NCBI GenBank assembly: GCA_963969395.1
Contig: OZ017797.1
Coordinates: 37,634,001 to 37,698,000, forward strand
DNA length: 64,000 nt
Origin: Pseudoscleropodium purum
Lineage: Eukaryota; Streptophyta; Bryopsida; Hypnales; Brachytheciaceae
Direction of reading: 5' to 3'
Under the pieces are notes generated by a model. The model saw nothing but the letters and a program-made list of their open reading frames with translations. It was not told where the DNA came from and did no database searches. The translations under genes were made by a program, and so were the position numbers. Positions 46,085-59,280 of the stretch are shown here, one piece after another. The number at the start of each line of letters is the position of its first letter. The first letter of the stretch is position 1.

Positions 46085-47113
46085 CCACAAGGTTCATAGG
46101 TATTCAAAGCAAAATAAATTTTCAGCATTGCTAATCCAATGAACTATTTGTTGAAATAAAGGTAATTTTGGCAAAATTGTTGTCTTTCAAAAAGTTATAA
46201 TGTTTGCCATGCCTAAGTGAATATTTTGACAAGGTCCAACATTTATTGCACACTTTTCATGGTAAAACCATGTGTTAGGCTTGCTTGGTGTACTATTGAA
46301 GTTGCTTTGTCTATTGACCATAAAAGAATGGACCTATAACTACTTTTTCAAACTTCAAAGTTTGTCTCTTTGTATGCTTTTATTTTGCAACTCTATATGA
46401 ATGATATGTTTTGTATTTATTTTTTAGAGATGTCATTACATGGCTCCTTTAAGCCCTGAGAATTTCATAATTATTTGTAAAGATTGAAGTTGAGGAGCAT
46501 TTTTTAATTAAAAAGAGAAATAAAATGGTATCCAATACAAAATATGTTTAAGAATTCTAGAAATATTTCTATCTATGTATATTATAGTGTAATACACCAT
46601 GGTGCAAAAATTTACTAGGTCATTTTAAAAGAAGAAAATTAATGTTCTATGGTAATTTGCCCCCAAATTTCCATTTTGTAATAAATATTCAAGTGAGGTA
46701 ATTTTTTAATATTTCATATTGGTGTAGAACCAAGCATAAAACTAGACTTCATAAGTTTCATTTCTTCAATTGATCTCAAATTTTAAAAAATTCATCTTTA
46801 TTGCTTCAATTTAGATTAAAAGAAATTAACACAATTTGTTAAAATATACTATGTGGTGATCCATGGATTCACCCATTTTTTATATCAAAAAGTCAAAAAA
46901 TATCACAAAGAGATAATATACATCATCTTTTATTGAAATTGGTTAAAAAAAATCCCTCTTAAGAAATTATATGAAAAATCTTTTTTTCCATCGTCTTGGT
47001 ATCCTTGAAATCATCCAAAGGACACGAAACATCCTCATAGGGGATTTAGGATTACAGTTCATTGTAAAATTATCGACCTTGAAAGCATGAATTGCAACTG
47101 CAAAGCTACAAAG
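46085..47113 (-). repeat. Segmental duplication, upstream arm of F-box copy 1
   Basis: It aligns in order with 63130-64000: CATTGCTAATCCAATGAACT, TATTTTGCAACTATATATAA or its variant, GTTTTGTATTTATTTTT, and at the end TGCAACTGCAAAGCT. The homology probably continues beyond the window on the copy 3 side. No coding frame is kept. Confidence 0.8.
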
Positions 47114-47563
47114 TATGCAATTGTACCTTAGAAGGACAACACCTATCAAGAAGGAACTTTTTACAAATGATCTAATATGTGCATTCTTTATTTCTACAAT
47201 AATCTTGAAAATAATCCATCACCCAATTTTTGGCTTCAATCCTCCTTCCATGGCCGGCTTACAAATACGGTCAACGTAAGTGTTTTGGTGTTTTTTTATG
47301 ATGACTTTGTGAAGATTTTGTTCAACGACATATAGAATCTGAATTTTGTTCTACTCGAAGTAATATAGTCCAAGTTTTTGAAAAAAACATGTGGTTGACT
47401 CTTAAACTATTTGAGTTGGAAACAACATAGTTGAAAGCTTGAAGTAACAAAGTGTGAATCAAAAATAATGACATTTATGAATAACTATTTTACTAATTAA
47501 TCTATATAAATACTAAATAAGAAAGTAGATATTTCATATGTTGCTTTGGATTGCTATTAAATG

Positions 47564-47820
47564 CATGGTTGTCATAACGGGCAAGTTAGGGTCATCGGAC
47601 AGGACGGACGGACGGTCCGGACGGCTTTAATTTTGTAACTTGTGCAATTTTGCGGAATGACACGTCACCTCGTCCGCACCCAGCATGTTCCTTAATCCAC
47701 ATGGCATCCACGTGGCCTATTTTTCCGTTATCAGAAAGTCAACTATGTGTTGACTGTATCGAATGAGCGGGACCTCTAATGGACGGGCGAACCGAACGTC
47801 CGTCCACTATGACAACCATG
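47564..47820. mobile_element. hAT-type MITE, 257 bp, with exact 8-bp target duplication
   Basis: The ends are perfect inverted copies of CATGGTTGTCATA (13 bases). The element is flanked by ATTAAATG on the left (47556-47563) and ATTAAATG on the right (47821-47828). An 8-bp duplication is the mark of hAT transposases. The inside is GC-rich with ACGGACGGACGGTCCGGACG and, near the right end, ACGTCCGTCC, which extend the self-complementarity. There is no transposase frame. The exact flanks suggest a fairly recent insertion compared with families A and B. Confidence 0.95.
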
Positions 47821-47828
47821 ATTAAATG

Positions 47829-49430
47829 GGAAAAAAATAGGAGTTTGTCTCATCTAGTTGGCACTTTAAGGTGTCACTAATTTACAAAAATTGGAAAGTG
47901 GCAAATGATAGGAACGTTTCTAGCTTGTACAACTAAAGTGCAAAAGATTCTCCAGTGCCACCATAAAGTATGTTATAATAATTACCTCTTAAATGAGTGC
48001 ACATTTTAGAGGACAATTTTGGTTTCACATACCTTAACCCCATATATCACTAAGGTACTCTTCTCATATGAATAGCAATATTTGAAGATAATAATATGGT
48101 ATTTTTTGGGGGGGGAATTTTTTTAAGTGAATTATGAAAGATGGGATATTTAGGATCATATGGAAATCAATTATATTTCATTGATCTAAATTCAAAAATT
48201 CAAAAATTTCATCATGTTAATTAAATTTGTACATGACGAAAAATTTCTTTCTAATATAGATATGATCTCCAAATAATCTTGTAAAGTTTGGACATGAGGA
48301 AGTCTTTGAAAACTATTAAGGAATTTTGTAACTACAAAAGCTTTGATGTTAAGATTTTTAAGCACAAACATTATTAAATTTGTATACAACTTGTAAAACC
48401 ATATGTTTGGTTTGGTTTAAAAATTCTAAATAAATCTTCGATTTTCTTTTGCAATATTTGTAGTTTTCAAACTTATATATGGATCAAATACCAGTACCAA
48501 AATTTTGTATTCAAGCTAGTGAATAATAGAAGGATGATAATTTGTAGTTACATCATCCAAAAATTCCTAAAATATGGTTACTACCATTTGCAAGTTTCTA
48601 ATAAAAGTTTGCTACAGTTTGTGTCATTATTTGGTTTCTACTTGAGTAACTTGACATCTTCTAAATGTGCCACTTCCTCTATTTCAACAAAGGTTGCTAT
48701 TTACTTTAAAGACTTTAATTACTTTGATTTGTGCTAATTATCATTGACTTGATTTATTTACGTTCTTTTTGCATTTTATTTTGTTGAACTTGCAATTTAA
48801 TCCTAAATGCTGGAAGGTGTTTTAGAAATAAGAAAATTCCACAGCTTGTACCACTTTTTCATGCTTTGTCCAAAATAAAAAATTATTAAAGAAAATTCAG
48901 CTGTTCAAAATCAAGATAAACAAGGAAGGTAATGTGTGAAAAAATTTCAGCCCATTTGACTATGAGGATTGAAATATTATAATGTTTAAGGTGAGATTTT
49001 CTTTTTCTTGCAAAACATGGTCAAAAGACTATGATCCCTTTTGGAGTAAAATTTTTATTGTACACAAAAATGAGGATTTTGAACATTCATAAGTATATGA
49101 TGTGAGGTTCACTCACAAAAAGTCTAAGGAGAAAAAATGGAGTCTAGCTTACTCTAAATCACTTTGCAATGTATGGACATTAAGTAAATTGGCAATACAC
49201 CAATTGTTTTTTGATGATTTCTTGTGCAATGAGGAAATTTTTTATTTGAAATTTAAATGCTGAAAAAGTTAGAAACAAACATTTGGAATATGTAGGAAAA
49301 ATTTCAAGAACTTTGACTTCACAAATTGCAAGATAATTGGACTTGAAGTTAGAAGAAAATATTATTTCTTGAAACCACCCAAAAATATAGCTAACAAAGT
49401 TTCATTCTCCTTAGAATGTCATTTCAAGAA

Positions 49431-49463
<33 letters not shown>

Positions 49464-50900
49464 ATATAATATTTTATTAGTTACATACATGCCAAATTTC
49501 AAAAGTTGATGAGCAATTTTGCAAAAGATTTCCAAATTGCCCAATTGCCAAAAAAATTCATGGCGGCATAACTTTTGATTAATACACCTAAATTGGAAAA
49601 AAAAAAAATAAGGTTCTCACTAAGGTTGTATATGTTAACACCTTCTATCAAAATTTTGTGAACATCTCACTAAAATCGACTTCATACGAACCTACCTAGA
49701 TTTTCAATTGTCCATCCAATGGACAATTGTTTTTAAGGGATCAATCCATTGAGGAACAAGGATTTGTCCAAATTTTGAGAATTTTGAGAATTTTTTTATG
49801 AAATATAATTTGAAAAAATATAAATTAATGATGACTTTAAACAAGATCAAAATGAAAATCTATAAATCATATCCATACAATTAGATTTGGTGCATCAGTA
49901 ATCACTAGTGTTTTCAATGATAAAAGTCCAAACTAGAAATTCAAAATTCCTTATAAAATTGATTGTAGACTGAATATTTGTAATATTCTCAAAGAAAAAG
50001 TTTAAAATATTAATTTCTAGATATGGTGACAATTTAATTAATCCTTATTTACATATTTATTCAAATAGTTTTTGAAAGGTCAAATTTTTAATTGAAAAAG
50101 TTTCTTTTTCACCTATCTATGGGTCAATTTTAAAAAGGGATTACAATTAGGTGTAATTATCTTAGTGAGTCACAATGATATAAACCAATGAAGGAAAACC
50201 TTGTAAAGTAAATACTTGTGGTGCATTGACATGAGACAATTGAGAAAGGATGATCCAAAAAGTTGCATTTATGTCTCAATTCTAAATATCATGACATACA
50301 GTATTCATAATAAGTGGTTTGTGAGAAAGTTTTTGGCAAAAGTACCACTAACTTGGTATTCTTAATGTATTATTCTTATGCAATTATTAGGTACTCTACA
50401 AGAGTGAAAGGGCATTAGGGCTATTGTATGTATTATTTGGACATAGATACCTTATTGAAACAAAGATGTAATGCACTTTTGTAACTAAGGTAGTTGTTAG
50501 AAAGTATTAAAGCATGTATTGTATATAAATATTCACACTTGATTTCTAAAACCACAACACTTCAAATGTTAGAACCAAATTATAATACACTTTGATACAA
50601 TGATTGGTAGAATGTATAGACATCCTAAAGGACAAAGGCACATTTCAAGCACAAAATTGTGAAAAATTGCCACTTTTTAGGGCAATGAGAGAAAAAAAAA
50701 TTTCAAACATACAAATTTGTAGTAGATCACAACATGAATGTTTGGAAAAGAAAAATTCAAATATAAAATTTTGTAATAGACTACAACCAAAATGTATGGA
50801 AAAATTTCAAAAACTTTGATTGCATAGATTCAAGGATTAATACATTTGAAATTAGAAAGATTAAATTTTTTCATTTTGACCTAACTTGATAAGTCAAAAA
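47829..50900. other. AT-rich spacer
   Basis: No gene is supported and frames are under 75 codons. A run of 25 T (49431-49455) is present. No other clear repeat was recognised. Confidence 0.55.
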
Positions 50901-50909
50901 AATTTTAAC

Positions 50910-51255
50910 TCCTCCTAAAGTGAGATTTTACATCATATATAGTTTTATCTTTTGACATTTGGATCTTGTAACATGTAAGTTACAATCCTATCAAAATTTA
51001 GAATTATAGGGCATTTTGCACATATTAACAAGACCAATAACCTTTAATTCTTCCTAGAGTGAGATTCTTATACTATATATGGATTTTCCTTTTGACATTT
51101 GGATCTTATAAAAAGAAGCTTACAATCTTGTCAAACTTTAGAATTATAAGAGGAGTTTTGCACACATGCTTTTTTCTTTTGACATTTGGATCTTATAACA
51201 TATAAATTGTAAATTTATCAAAATTTACAATCATAGGAGGAATTTGGCACATGAT
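50910..51255. repeat. Three imperfect tandem copies
   Basis: A block with CTTTTGACATTTGGATCTTR(T)AA, then a TTACAATCNTNTCAAA-type stretch and GAATTATAGGAGGANTTTTG-type end, recurs with anchors at about 50949, 51089 and 51176. The first two also share a preceding part around AGTGAGATTNTTAYANNATATA. Confidence 0.7.
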
Positions 51256-51479
51256 GTTTGTAGCTACTGAACTACCAAATACTTCCAAACAAGTAACTTT
51301 TGATTTTTGTGAACATGTGACCAAAATATTCCCACTAGGGAGTATATAGGTTCACATCTTGTATCAAGATTTTGTGAACATGCAATCAAAATTGGCTTTA
51401 AGTGTAAGTATCAATATCTCTTACATACATATAATGATTACTTAGTTCTTTAGGGATTAAAATATCTCATTATAAAAAT

Positions 51480-53180
51480 GCATTTTAGAAATGTTTATGA
51501 ACTATGCAACATTCTCATTTGATTTTAAAACATGCATTCTTGTTTGATTTTTAAAACACATGCAAGCACAAGACATTTGATTTTAGAACTAAAACTTGAG
51601 ACCATTAGAAAAATTAGTCATGAATGCATTGAAGTGGACATGATTTTCTTTGCTTGTAATGACAAGAGGTGCATCCAAAGGTGCATCTAGTCACCAAACA
51701 GAATCATTATTGAGGCTTGTTGTTTATTTATTGGTGGGAGATAGGCATTCAAGAAGAGGAAAGGAGAAGCCCGCATGACACCCTAGATTTCCTTCCTTAC
51801 TTCACCATGAAACAAATAACCATTGATAGTATAACATCCTCATCAAAAGTATGTGAGGACAATAACATGTAATGAAGTCAAGTTGTAGAAGCAAGTCTAA
51901 TTATCCTTCATTATACACACTTTTCTAGGCACATACTATAATTTACCACAACTATGGAACATAAAATTTGAGTTACCTTGCATATTTAATATTGTTCCTA
52001 CACTCTTTATCATGAACCAATACTATTGGGACTATGAAACATACAAATTGAACTATGAGCACAACCATTATCAAATGTAGACTTTAGGGTCACTTTACAT
52101 TTGGAGGTTGGGTCAATTTATTTTGTCAAGAGGCCAAAAATCCTCACTTGTGATTGGACAAAACGTTGATAATGCAAACTTAGGGTCAACAAAAATCCTC
52201 ACTTGGTGATTGGACAAAATGTTGAAATCGGTCCTAACCCCTTTACACTTGGAAGGGGGGTGATGTTAGTGACTCAATGAATTTTTTATTCAAGAAAGAC
52301 ATGATCAAACATGGCCTAAGTTTACTGAATTGGGTGTGCCAAAAATGGGAGGCCAATTCTTGGCCTCAAGGGCAATGTTAGATTTCAATTAAGAATTTTT
52401 TTTTATATAATATTATTTTTTCAACAAATCAAATCCGTTGGATTTTGCACAATTGACCTCTAGGTGTAAAGAGGCCCTCAATGTTTTACAAGAAAGTCAT
52501 CTGATGTCATGTAGCCAATTCAAACAAATTGTAAGAACTGATTTTCCTTGGAACAGAAAATGGAGGTCTGATTTCCTTGTAGACAACCCCAAATTGCAAA
52601 TAGTTTCTTGCCATGTCCAAGAATCAGTCAGTCATATAAAGCCTGACTCCAGGATTGCATTTTCTCGAGTTTTAGTGACATCAAAAGTTTTTAACTTGTT
52701 GGGAACGCTGGTAGGAGTTGGCTTGTTTCCTTGCAACCGGTTTAGCAAAGGCAGTCCACGTGAATAGCCGGCATTCTCAACAGCAGCACCCTCTTCACAT
52801 TCGCTTCAATTGATAAAATGAAATGTGTGGGGAAGCACTCACTCCATTGAATCGAATGGAGTCACCAATGGAAGCTTAAGGTAAGCTTAATTGTGTGCTA
52901 CGTTAGGACTCATCCTGATTCTTAACTTAGTTGCCTTAAGATCTGCCATTCCTATCTATCTATGCTGCACTTCAATTGAGGTCAGTTTGTGCACATTACA
53001 AATAATGTTACACTGCTGCTCATTTCAGATTTTGAGATGAACATTAGTGGCCAAGTGGGGTTAAATGAACTGCGGCACGAAATAGCATGTTTTATTGGTC
53101 AAACCACCACAAGATCAATCTATCGCTAATAAGAAAAAGTGACAGATGAGTACCTTGAGATTAGGTTTAAAACAGGGCAC
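51480..53180 (-). repeat. Segmental duplication, downstream arm of F-box copy 2
   Basis: It is the partner of 42985-44080. The most similar part is 52790-53015. The inserted block 51815-52475 contains a copy of the dispersed repeat also found at 6925-7400. In this copy about 1 kb (53185-54240) separates the arm from the F-box reading frame, whereas in copy 1 only about 50 bases do. Confidence 0.8.
52110..52475. repeat. Dispersed repeat inserted in the duplication (partner at 6925-7400)
   Basis: Shared blocks in order: AATCCTCACTTGTGATTGGA, a part around CAATGTTAGATTTCAATTAA, and TTGGATTTTGCACAATTGAC followed by CTCTAGGTGTAAAG. It is absent from the corresponding place in copy 1, which supports insertion after duplication or loss from copy 1. 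Confidence 0.65.
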
Positions 53181-53572
53181 CAAAATGTAAGTCAAATCGT
53201 CACACTTCAATTCATGCAGTTTCAAACTTCCTCTCTTATCACCAACTCAAAAGAACATTGTGAGGTATTCATTGTAGATTAATTAATACCGGTTTGCATC
53301 ATATCGAGTAAGAAACAATGGGTTTTAAAAAGAGAACCCTGCGTTTTGATTTTTGATGCAACTCACATCAATGCTTCAGCGTCTTAAAAATTTCTTTTTA
53401 CAATTATTTTTATTATTTGCTTTGATAGTCGTAGTATTGTCATAGTATTGTCATAAGTTAGAACAGCTCACTATGTACAACTGCTTGATTGAAACTTCCC
53501 TATTTTTAACACTGTCAATAGTCCAGTGCCTTTACTTAAAATGTAATTCGGCATTGTATGTGTAAGAGGATA

Positions 53573-53783
53573 GTTCGGATGACACCCAAGCTTATGAAAA
53601 TTTCATATAATCAGCATATGCATTGTGTTTGTCTGAGACTGGGTACTACCCCTACGAGTTCTCAAATATTAAGACAAGGAACGTTGTCATCACGAGCAAT
53701 AGAAATTGAAAGAGGATCAGTACGTCAGTACGATGACTGGAACTGCAACAGAAAGGAACGACATGATAAAATCAAAATGGGAT
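53573..53783 (+). repeat. Direct repeat flanking the F-box pseudogene, right side of its 3' end
   Basis: It is similar to 55463-55662 in the same orientation over about 200 bases. Shared blocks include GACACCCAAGCTTATGAAAA, TTTCATATAATCAGCA and TAGAAATTGAAAGAGGATCA. Together the two copies bracket the pseudogene. Confidence 0.85.
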
Positions 53784-53789
53784 CAAAAT

Positions 53790-54272
53790 GAGATCTGTGA
53801 CAATCATTTATGAAGTAATCAGCAGCACCCGCTTACTCTCTGGATTCCGTATGAGCTTGACAATATTGAAGCATTGGGACCTGATCTCACTCCTTTGCAC
53901 TTATTGACCCCTGTTTACAACAACCACTCATCTCTTCCAAGAGACTGAGGAAGGCTTCGGATAGAAAGTTGAGAGCAAGCAAGAAATTGTCTCAAAGTCT
54001 GTAGCCAATTATGACCTTCAAACCAAAAATGGGGTTGTCTACTGCCCGGGGAGAATAGTGGTCTACAACCTCCTGACCTCTGTACTTAGAATGATTGCAC
54101 AAGAAATCATCGCATAGTGAGGGAGAAGCATTCGAGTTTGGCTCTTGTGGTGAGTGAAGTGATCTCTCCAAACCTCCTGCACTGATCTCCCAGTGAAAGC
54201 ACACTCCTGCGTATTGGTTCAAATGCCAAACTGATGGAAATAGTACCCTCTGCGCAGTCTTACATGATTCCC
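53790..54272 (-). other. 3' region shared by F-box copies 2 and 3
   Basis: The stretch aligns with about 58820-59120 downstream of copy 3, with words such as TATGAGCTTGACAATATTGA against TATGAGCTTAACGACACTGA and GATTGCACAAGARATC. It is absent next to copy 1, whose 3' side runs straight into the duplication arm. It is probably old 3' untranslated sequence. Confidence 0.6.
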
Positions 54273-55410
54273 TTATGGAATAACCTGCCAAGAAACTCGA
54301 CACGCCAGAGAAAAGTATCGCTCTTCCAGCAACTTTTCCGGGATTTTGTGCCACTCACTGGTCGAAATGTTCAGAAAGTAACGAATCTGGTTTGTGGTGT
54401 AAGAAAGTTTACGTAATATCACAACATCTTCACATGCAAGAAGATGGAAATCACAATCCTTCTCTTCAGGAAAGCAGTGGTCGTGTGTCCTCACTGGCAC
54501 CCACACCTCACCACCATTTTGAAACTGAAACTCTGTGATGAAATAAAATCCTGACAAAATGTCGTGTGGATTCCACTTTCTGTGCAACACAAACACATGG
54601 TCACCCGCAAGCATGGAATTCATCGCTAGCGCCTCTTCGGAGCGAAAGATTAATCTATAATCTAAAAGCTCCATTTGCCCTTCTTCAAGGTCATACGCAC
54701 ATGGCTTTGAACCTTTCACGTGAAAATAAATGCGATCACGATTCCCCCTTTCATACGGACGTATAATGATTCCTCCGTTCACACGCATCACCCAAAATGC
54801 GACCCCGGGATGGCGCTGCTCGGCTCCATTGCCTCGAAACAGAATCATAGGTTTCTACTGTGCGACGGCCTTCATTATTGCCTACGACAACCACCTTATA
54901 CCCTTTGACCTTGGCATCCACTTTCATGTGCACCATTGTAGGCGGGACAGTGTACATATAGTGCAGAGGAGGGAGCTCATGCTGAACTCGTGTCAACGGA
55001 TTGATCACCACAATGCACAAGGGATTTGCCTCCGTGCACATCCAAGTGGAGACGAAACAGACTAATCCACCATCGCCTGCCATCGGCATCCAAACACTCT
55101 CGATCCCAAAAGAATGAAACCAGCTAGGTGCATTCCCCCGATTTGTCAAGCGGGAGCAATACACATAAAGCCAGATGTATTTGCTGAAATCGAAGATTCT
55201 AATCAAGGACACATTGGCTTGTCCTAAAAAACGAAACAACTGCCGCCATGTACGTTGGGGTTCACTTCGTCACATGCTCGGTGGAACTCCACGTCCATGC
55301 TCCATTCCTTGGAGAGCTGGCAACGCAAGCGGGTGATTTCAGGCACTGGCAGATGTGCCAAGACAAGCACCAGCAAATCTCTGGGAAGAGGTTCCCAAAT
55401 CACAGGAATC
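54273..55410 (-). pseudogene. F-box protein pseudogene (copy 2), frameshifted and without its leader
   Basis: The sequence follows copies 1 and 3 from MIPVIWEPLPRDLL (about 55408) to the C-terminal CRVSW and stop at 54273, but in three frames. Relative to copy 3 there is a 4-base insertion (GTAC) near 55250, a 1-base insertion a few codons later, and an extra stretch of about 22 bases near 54770. Pieces in order are 55224-55410 (F-box), 54770-55239 (central part with RIFDFSKYIWLY and VVINPLTRVQHELPPL) and 54273-54770 (FYFITEFQFQNGGEVWVPV, FLNISTSEWHKIPE). Homology to the other leaders stops at about 55410, where an unrelated repeat begins. It may still be transcribed but cannot make the full protein. 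Confidence 0.9.
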
Positions 55411-55462
55411 ATGAGGGTAATAATATGAAACAACATTTGTGGAAAGCAGCCACAAAAGGATG

Positions 55463-55662
55463 GTTCGGCTGACACCCAAGCTTATGAAAATTTCATATAA
55501 TCAGCACAGGCATTGTGTTTGTGTGAGACTGGATACCACTCCTACGAATTCTCGAATATAAAGACAATGAGCCTTGTCATCACGAGCAGTAGAAATTGAA
55601 AGAGGATCAGTAAGATGACTGCCACTGCAAGAGAAAGAAACGACATGAGAAATGAAAATGGA
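55463..55662 (+). repeat. Direct repeat flanking the F-box pseudogene, 5' side
   Basis: It is the partner of 53573-53783. Here it stands where the leader of the F-box gene should be, so the event that placed it removed the promoter and the uORF seen in copies 1 and 3. Confidence 0.85.
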
Positions 55663-58600
55663 CTCGGCTACATTCATTTGTGTGATACTTTGAAACGGCA
55701 CGAGTTTCGTTCACTTTTTATGAGTTACAACAAGGAGTGGATGTCTACTTGGAAGTGGAAATGGAAGAGAGATTGTTGCCTCAGTCTGGTGCTTTCCCTT
55801 CACAGACTCCTCCAATTCCACGTTTCTCAGCAGAACTGGACACTGGAACTCCAAAAGATTTTCTAACCATGCTTTACTTACTGCTATGGTAGCAAGCTTA
55901 TAAGGTGCTAGAATTATTAGGATTTAAATTACCTTTCTTTTTTGGTCTCAGACGGGGTGATGTTTTGATTGTAAGATGTATGACAATCTTTAATGAAATA
56001 AGTTCATTTAAGAGGATGATTTATGCACACTTTGCACTTTAATCTTGAAAAGATGTGACTTATCAAAATACTCCAATTATTGGATCAATAGGTGCATTCT
56101 TTATTTGAATAGTTAACAATGAAGTCATTCATTGAACATTTTAGGCCTTGGGGATCTTTATAGGGTTAATGTCAAAGTCCTTTTTTGAAATATTGAACAT
56201 TTTGCTTATATTATTGTATAAATACATTACTTAGTTCAATTTCATCAAATAAGTTATAAATTAAAAGAAGGTTTTCTTCTAAACATTCAAGTATTACCTT
56301 GAATGAAAAGTTGTTTGGTAGAAGCATTGCCTAAAAGCTCTTTGTTCATCATTCCAATTTCATACATTTGAATGCTTAGTGGTTAACACCTAAAGGACCA
56401 TTGTCCCTTTGAGGGACAAATGGGATTTTGGACAAGTACCTATAGGTTGAAAATATATTCTGATTTTTTGAAACTTTTTTGAAGATAGGAAATTTGATTA
56501 GCTTTGTGGTAATATAATTTTTTTTCCAATTGGTACTTGGGAACAAATGTTATGCCCAAATAAGCTCAAAACAGGGGACGGGGGGCAACAAAAAAAATTT
56601 CAAAAATTTTAATTTTTAATTTTTAATTTTTTTTCCCTTCATATATTATATTTTATGTACATGGAAAGCATTGATTCATTACATTTGGATTCTTTATGAG
56701 TAAGTTATGGACAATCCTATTTTTTAGGCAATTAGAACAATTTCTTGAAAAAATAGCTTGTAGGATTCATTTCTAAATGCAATTTTAAAATTTTTCCAAA
56801 AAAAAAGTTTCGCATAGTTTATTTTGCTTGCTAGGACAATCTCGCCAATGGGATTAGTGCATTTTAATTCCATTTTAGAGATATTAATAATTTAGATTTT
56901 CCTTCTATCTCATATCTACTTCTATTTAACAATTTTTTAAAGAATAAAAATTAAGTTTTTTTGAATAATTATTTTCTTCCCTAGACTCTCAACTCAATTC
57001 TATACCATATTGATTTAAAGCTCAAAACTTTGTAGTATAAAAAATTAAAGTTAAAAATGTTCAAAGTAAGAAAATCTAGTCGTGCAATGTGTCGAAAAAT
57101 TTATTTTTTCTACTTTAAATGTAGATATCTTGCAATCTATGTGGTCAAAAATTTTGAAATTTTTTCCACATATTTTCATACTATTTAGGTGTAAGATCCT
57201 ACGGTTAGATGTGGGAAAAAAAACAATTTTTAAATTTTTTCAAACTTTTGCTATAGAAATGGTTGTTTTGAGTGTTTTTTGGCAGAAAAAAGACCTTGGT
57301 CCTTTAGGAATTAAGTGCTGAGATTGAAAAGAGAAAATCCATATTGAAAGCCAATGGTAGAACATTAAAATTTTAATAGTTAAAAATTGAAAAATGATGT
57401 TTAAATCCTCTAAAATTGGGTACATTTTCAACAAAAGTGGTTACTGGCTTCTATCTTTTAATGCATTGAATTAATAATAATCCTCTTAAGCAAATCTTTC
57501 AAAATTCAACTACAGAAAATTGCACTATATCACTATCAATGATGGAGTTTGTGAAAAGAATTTAGAAGCTTGTAGATTGCAAGAATATAGCATTTTAAAT
57601 TTGATGAAAAATATTCTTTGGCTTCATCTAAGAAGCTCAAGTAACTTTGATAGCTTTTAGAGTGAGTTTTTTCTTAACAATTCAAAACGAAGTTTTGAAA
57701 ATTACAAATGTTTGAGGATTCAAATGAATTTGATTTTTGTTAGAAAATCCCCAAGGTACTAGATTTGCATGATTTTTTTGTATGGTGTAACTATTGATCT
57801 ACAGTTCTACAAATTACATTTAAAAAAATCAATTTCTTGTAAAGAATGTACATTCTTGCACCTTGTGTCTAAATTTTGAAGATACTTCCAATTCAAAATT
57901 GACTTTTAGGGAATGTATTCAAATTTTCAATGGGCCCTATTGAAGGATAATTGTCTTCTAGATGTAGAAATCTAGACTTTTGTAATTTATTATAATCAAT
58001 TCATTTTGTCCAAAACAACTTGTTTTTTCTAAAACAAGTCATTTTAGATGAGTTATTCTATATGCCATCTCTCTACTCATTTTCAATTGTTTTCAAACAA
58101 ATTATAAGTGGTAACAGATGAGTTTTATTGGACAATAAAGTTGTAAAAGACCAAATTTCTACCAATGCAATTCATTGATATTTATAGGTTTTTTTTATAC
58201 CTTCTTAAAACTTTCTAAGTAATAGTTAAAGTTCTCACTTTTGGTCATTTGGGCACTAACTAGGAATTAATCTTTATTTCTAAAATGTGTAGTAGGCTAA
58301 AGAATGATTTATGAATGGCCAAAATGTCTTCTTCATAGTGCAAAGCACATAGTAATAACTCATTTTGCAATTGGATGAAGCTTTGCATTATTTATGAGTA
58401 AATTTATACCATTCAATTGAACTTAAACCATTTAGAATATCTTGTGATTTTCAAAGGGATTTTGCTTCAAATAAAAGACAAAGAACATTGTGTGATTGGG
58501 TAGTTGCAAGTACTATTTGTGATGTTGGTTCCAATACTCAAGTCAGATTTTTTTTTCTGAAGTGCTTTTACACACACAAAAAGAAATACCCAAACATGTT

Positions 58601-58800
58601 TTCTCCATGGTTCAAAATGTATGCAAAAACAATCTCACAGCATAAAATTAGCAGTGCTCAAGAAGATCACAATATGAGCTCAAACATGTGGTAACATGTT
58701 TATCGCATTTTACATAGTCTATTAGCAGAAAACCAAAATTGCCAATAACCGAAGACTGTCACAATGACTTAAATTATCCACAGACTAGGTACAGTTTCTC
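55663..58800. other. AT-rich spacer
   Basis: No gene, tRNA or clear element was recognised. Some frames (57082-57321, 58488-58694) have no known domain and biased low-complexity composition. Confidence 0.55.
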
Positions 58801-59280
58801 TGAAACCAAAAATTGATCCCAGCAATACAACCTCACTTTGCGATTCCATATGAGCTTAACGACACTGAAGCATCAGGGACCTGATCTTGTCTCCTATTTA
58901 CTCATCGACCCCAGTTTCCAACCACCATTCATCTCTTGCAAAAGACTGAGTAAGACTCTTCAAATAGTACGTCGGATGGGGTTCAGCAAGACTCGCCTAC
59001 ATGTCGACAGCCAATGATCTTCGAACCGAAAATGGGTTCTCTCTTGTCCGAGGAAACTAGTGCTATACAACCTCCTCACCTCTCTTACTTTGAACGATTG
59101 CACAAGAGATCTTAAGTTTAAACATTGAGTGAAAAACATTCAATCTCAAGAGAGTCTGATTCTTGTAAATACTACCCAGTTAAACTGATCCCCTTGGTGC
59201 TTCTATCGTAATACCTAATGAAAACTCATTCCTGCACATTGGTCCAAATGCATAAACTGATGCAAATAGCAGCGTTTGCC

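Noticed and set aside
54273..55410. Treating F-box copy 2 as a spliced gene
   Set aside because: The frame changes do not sit at GT-AG sites, and the intact copies have no introns in the coding part at these places.
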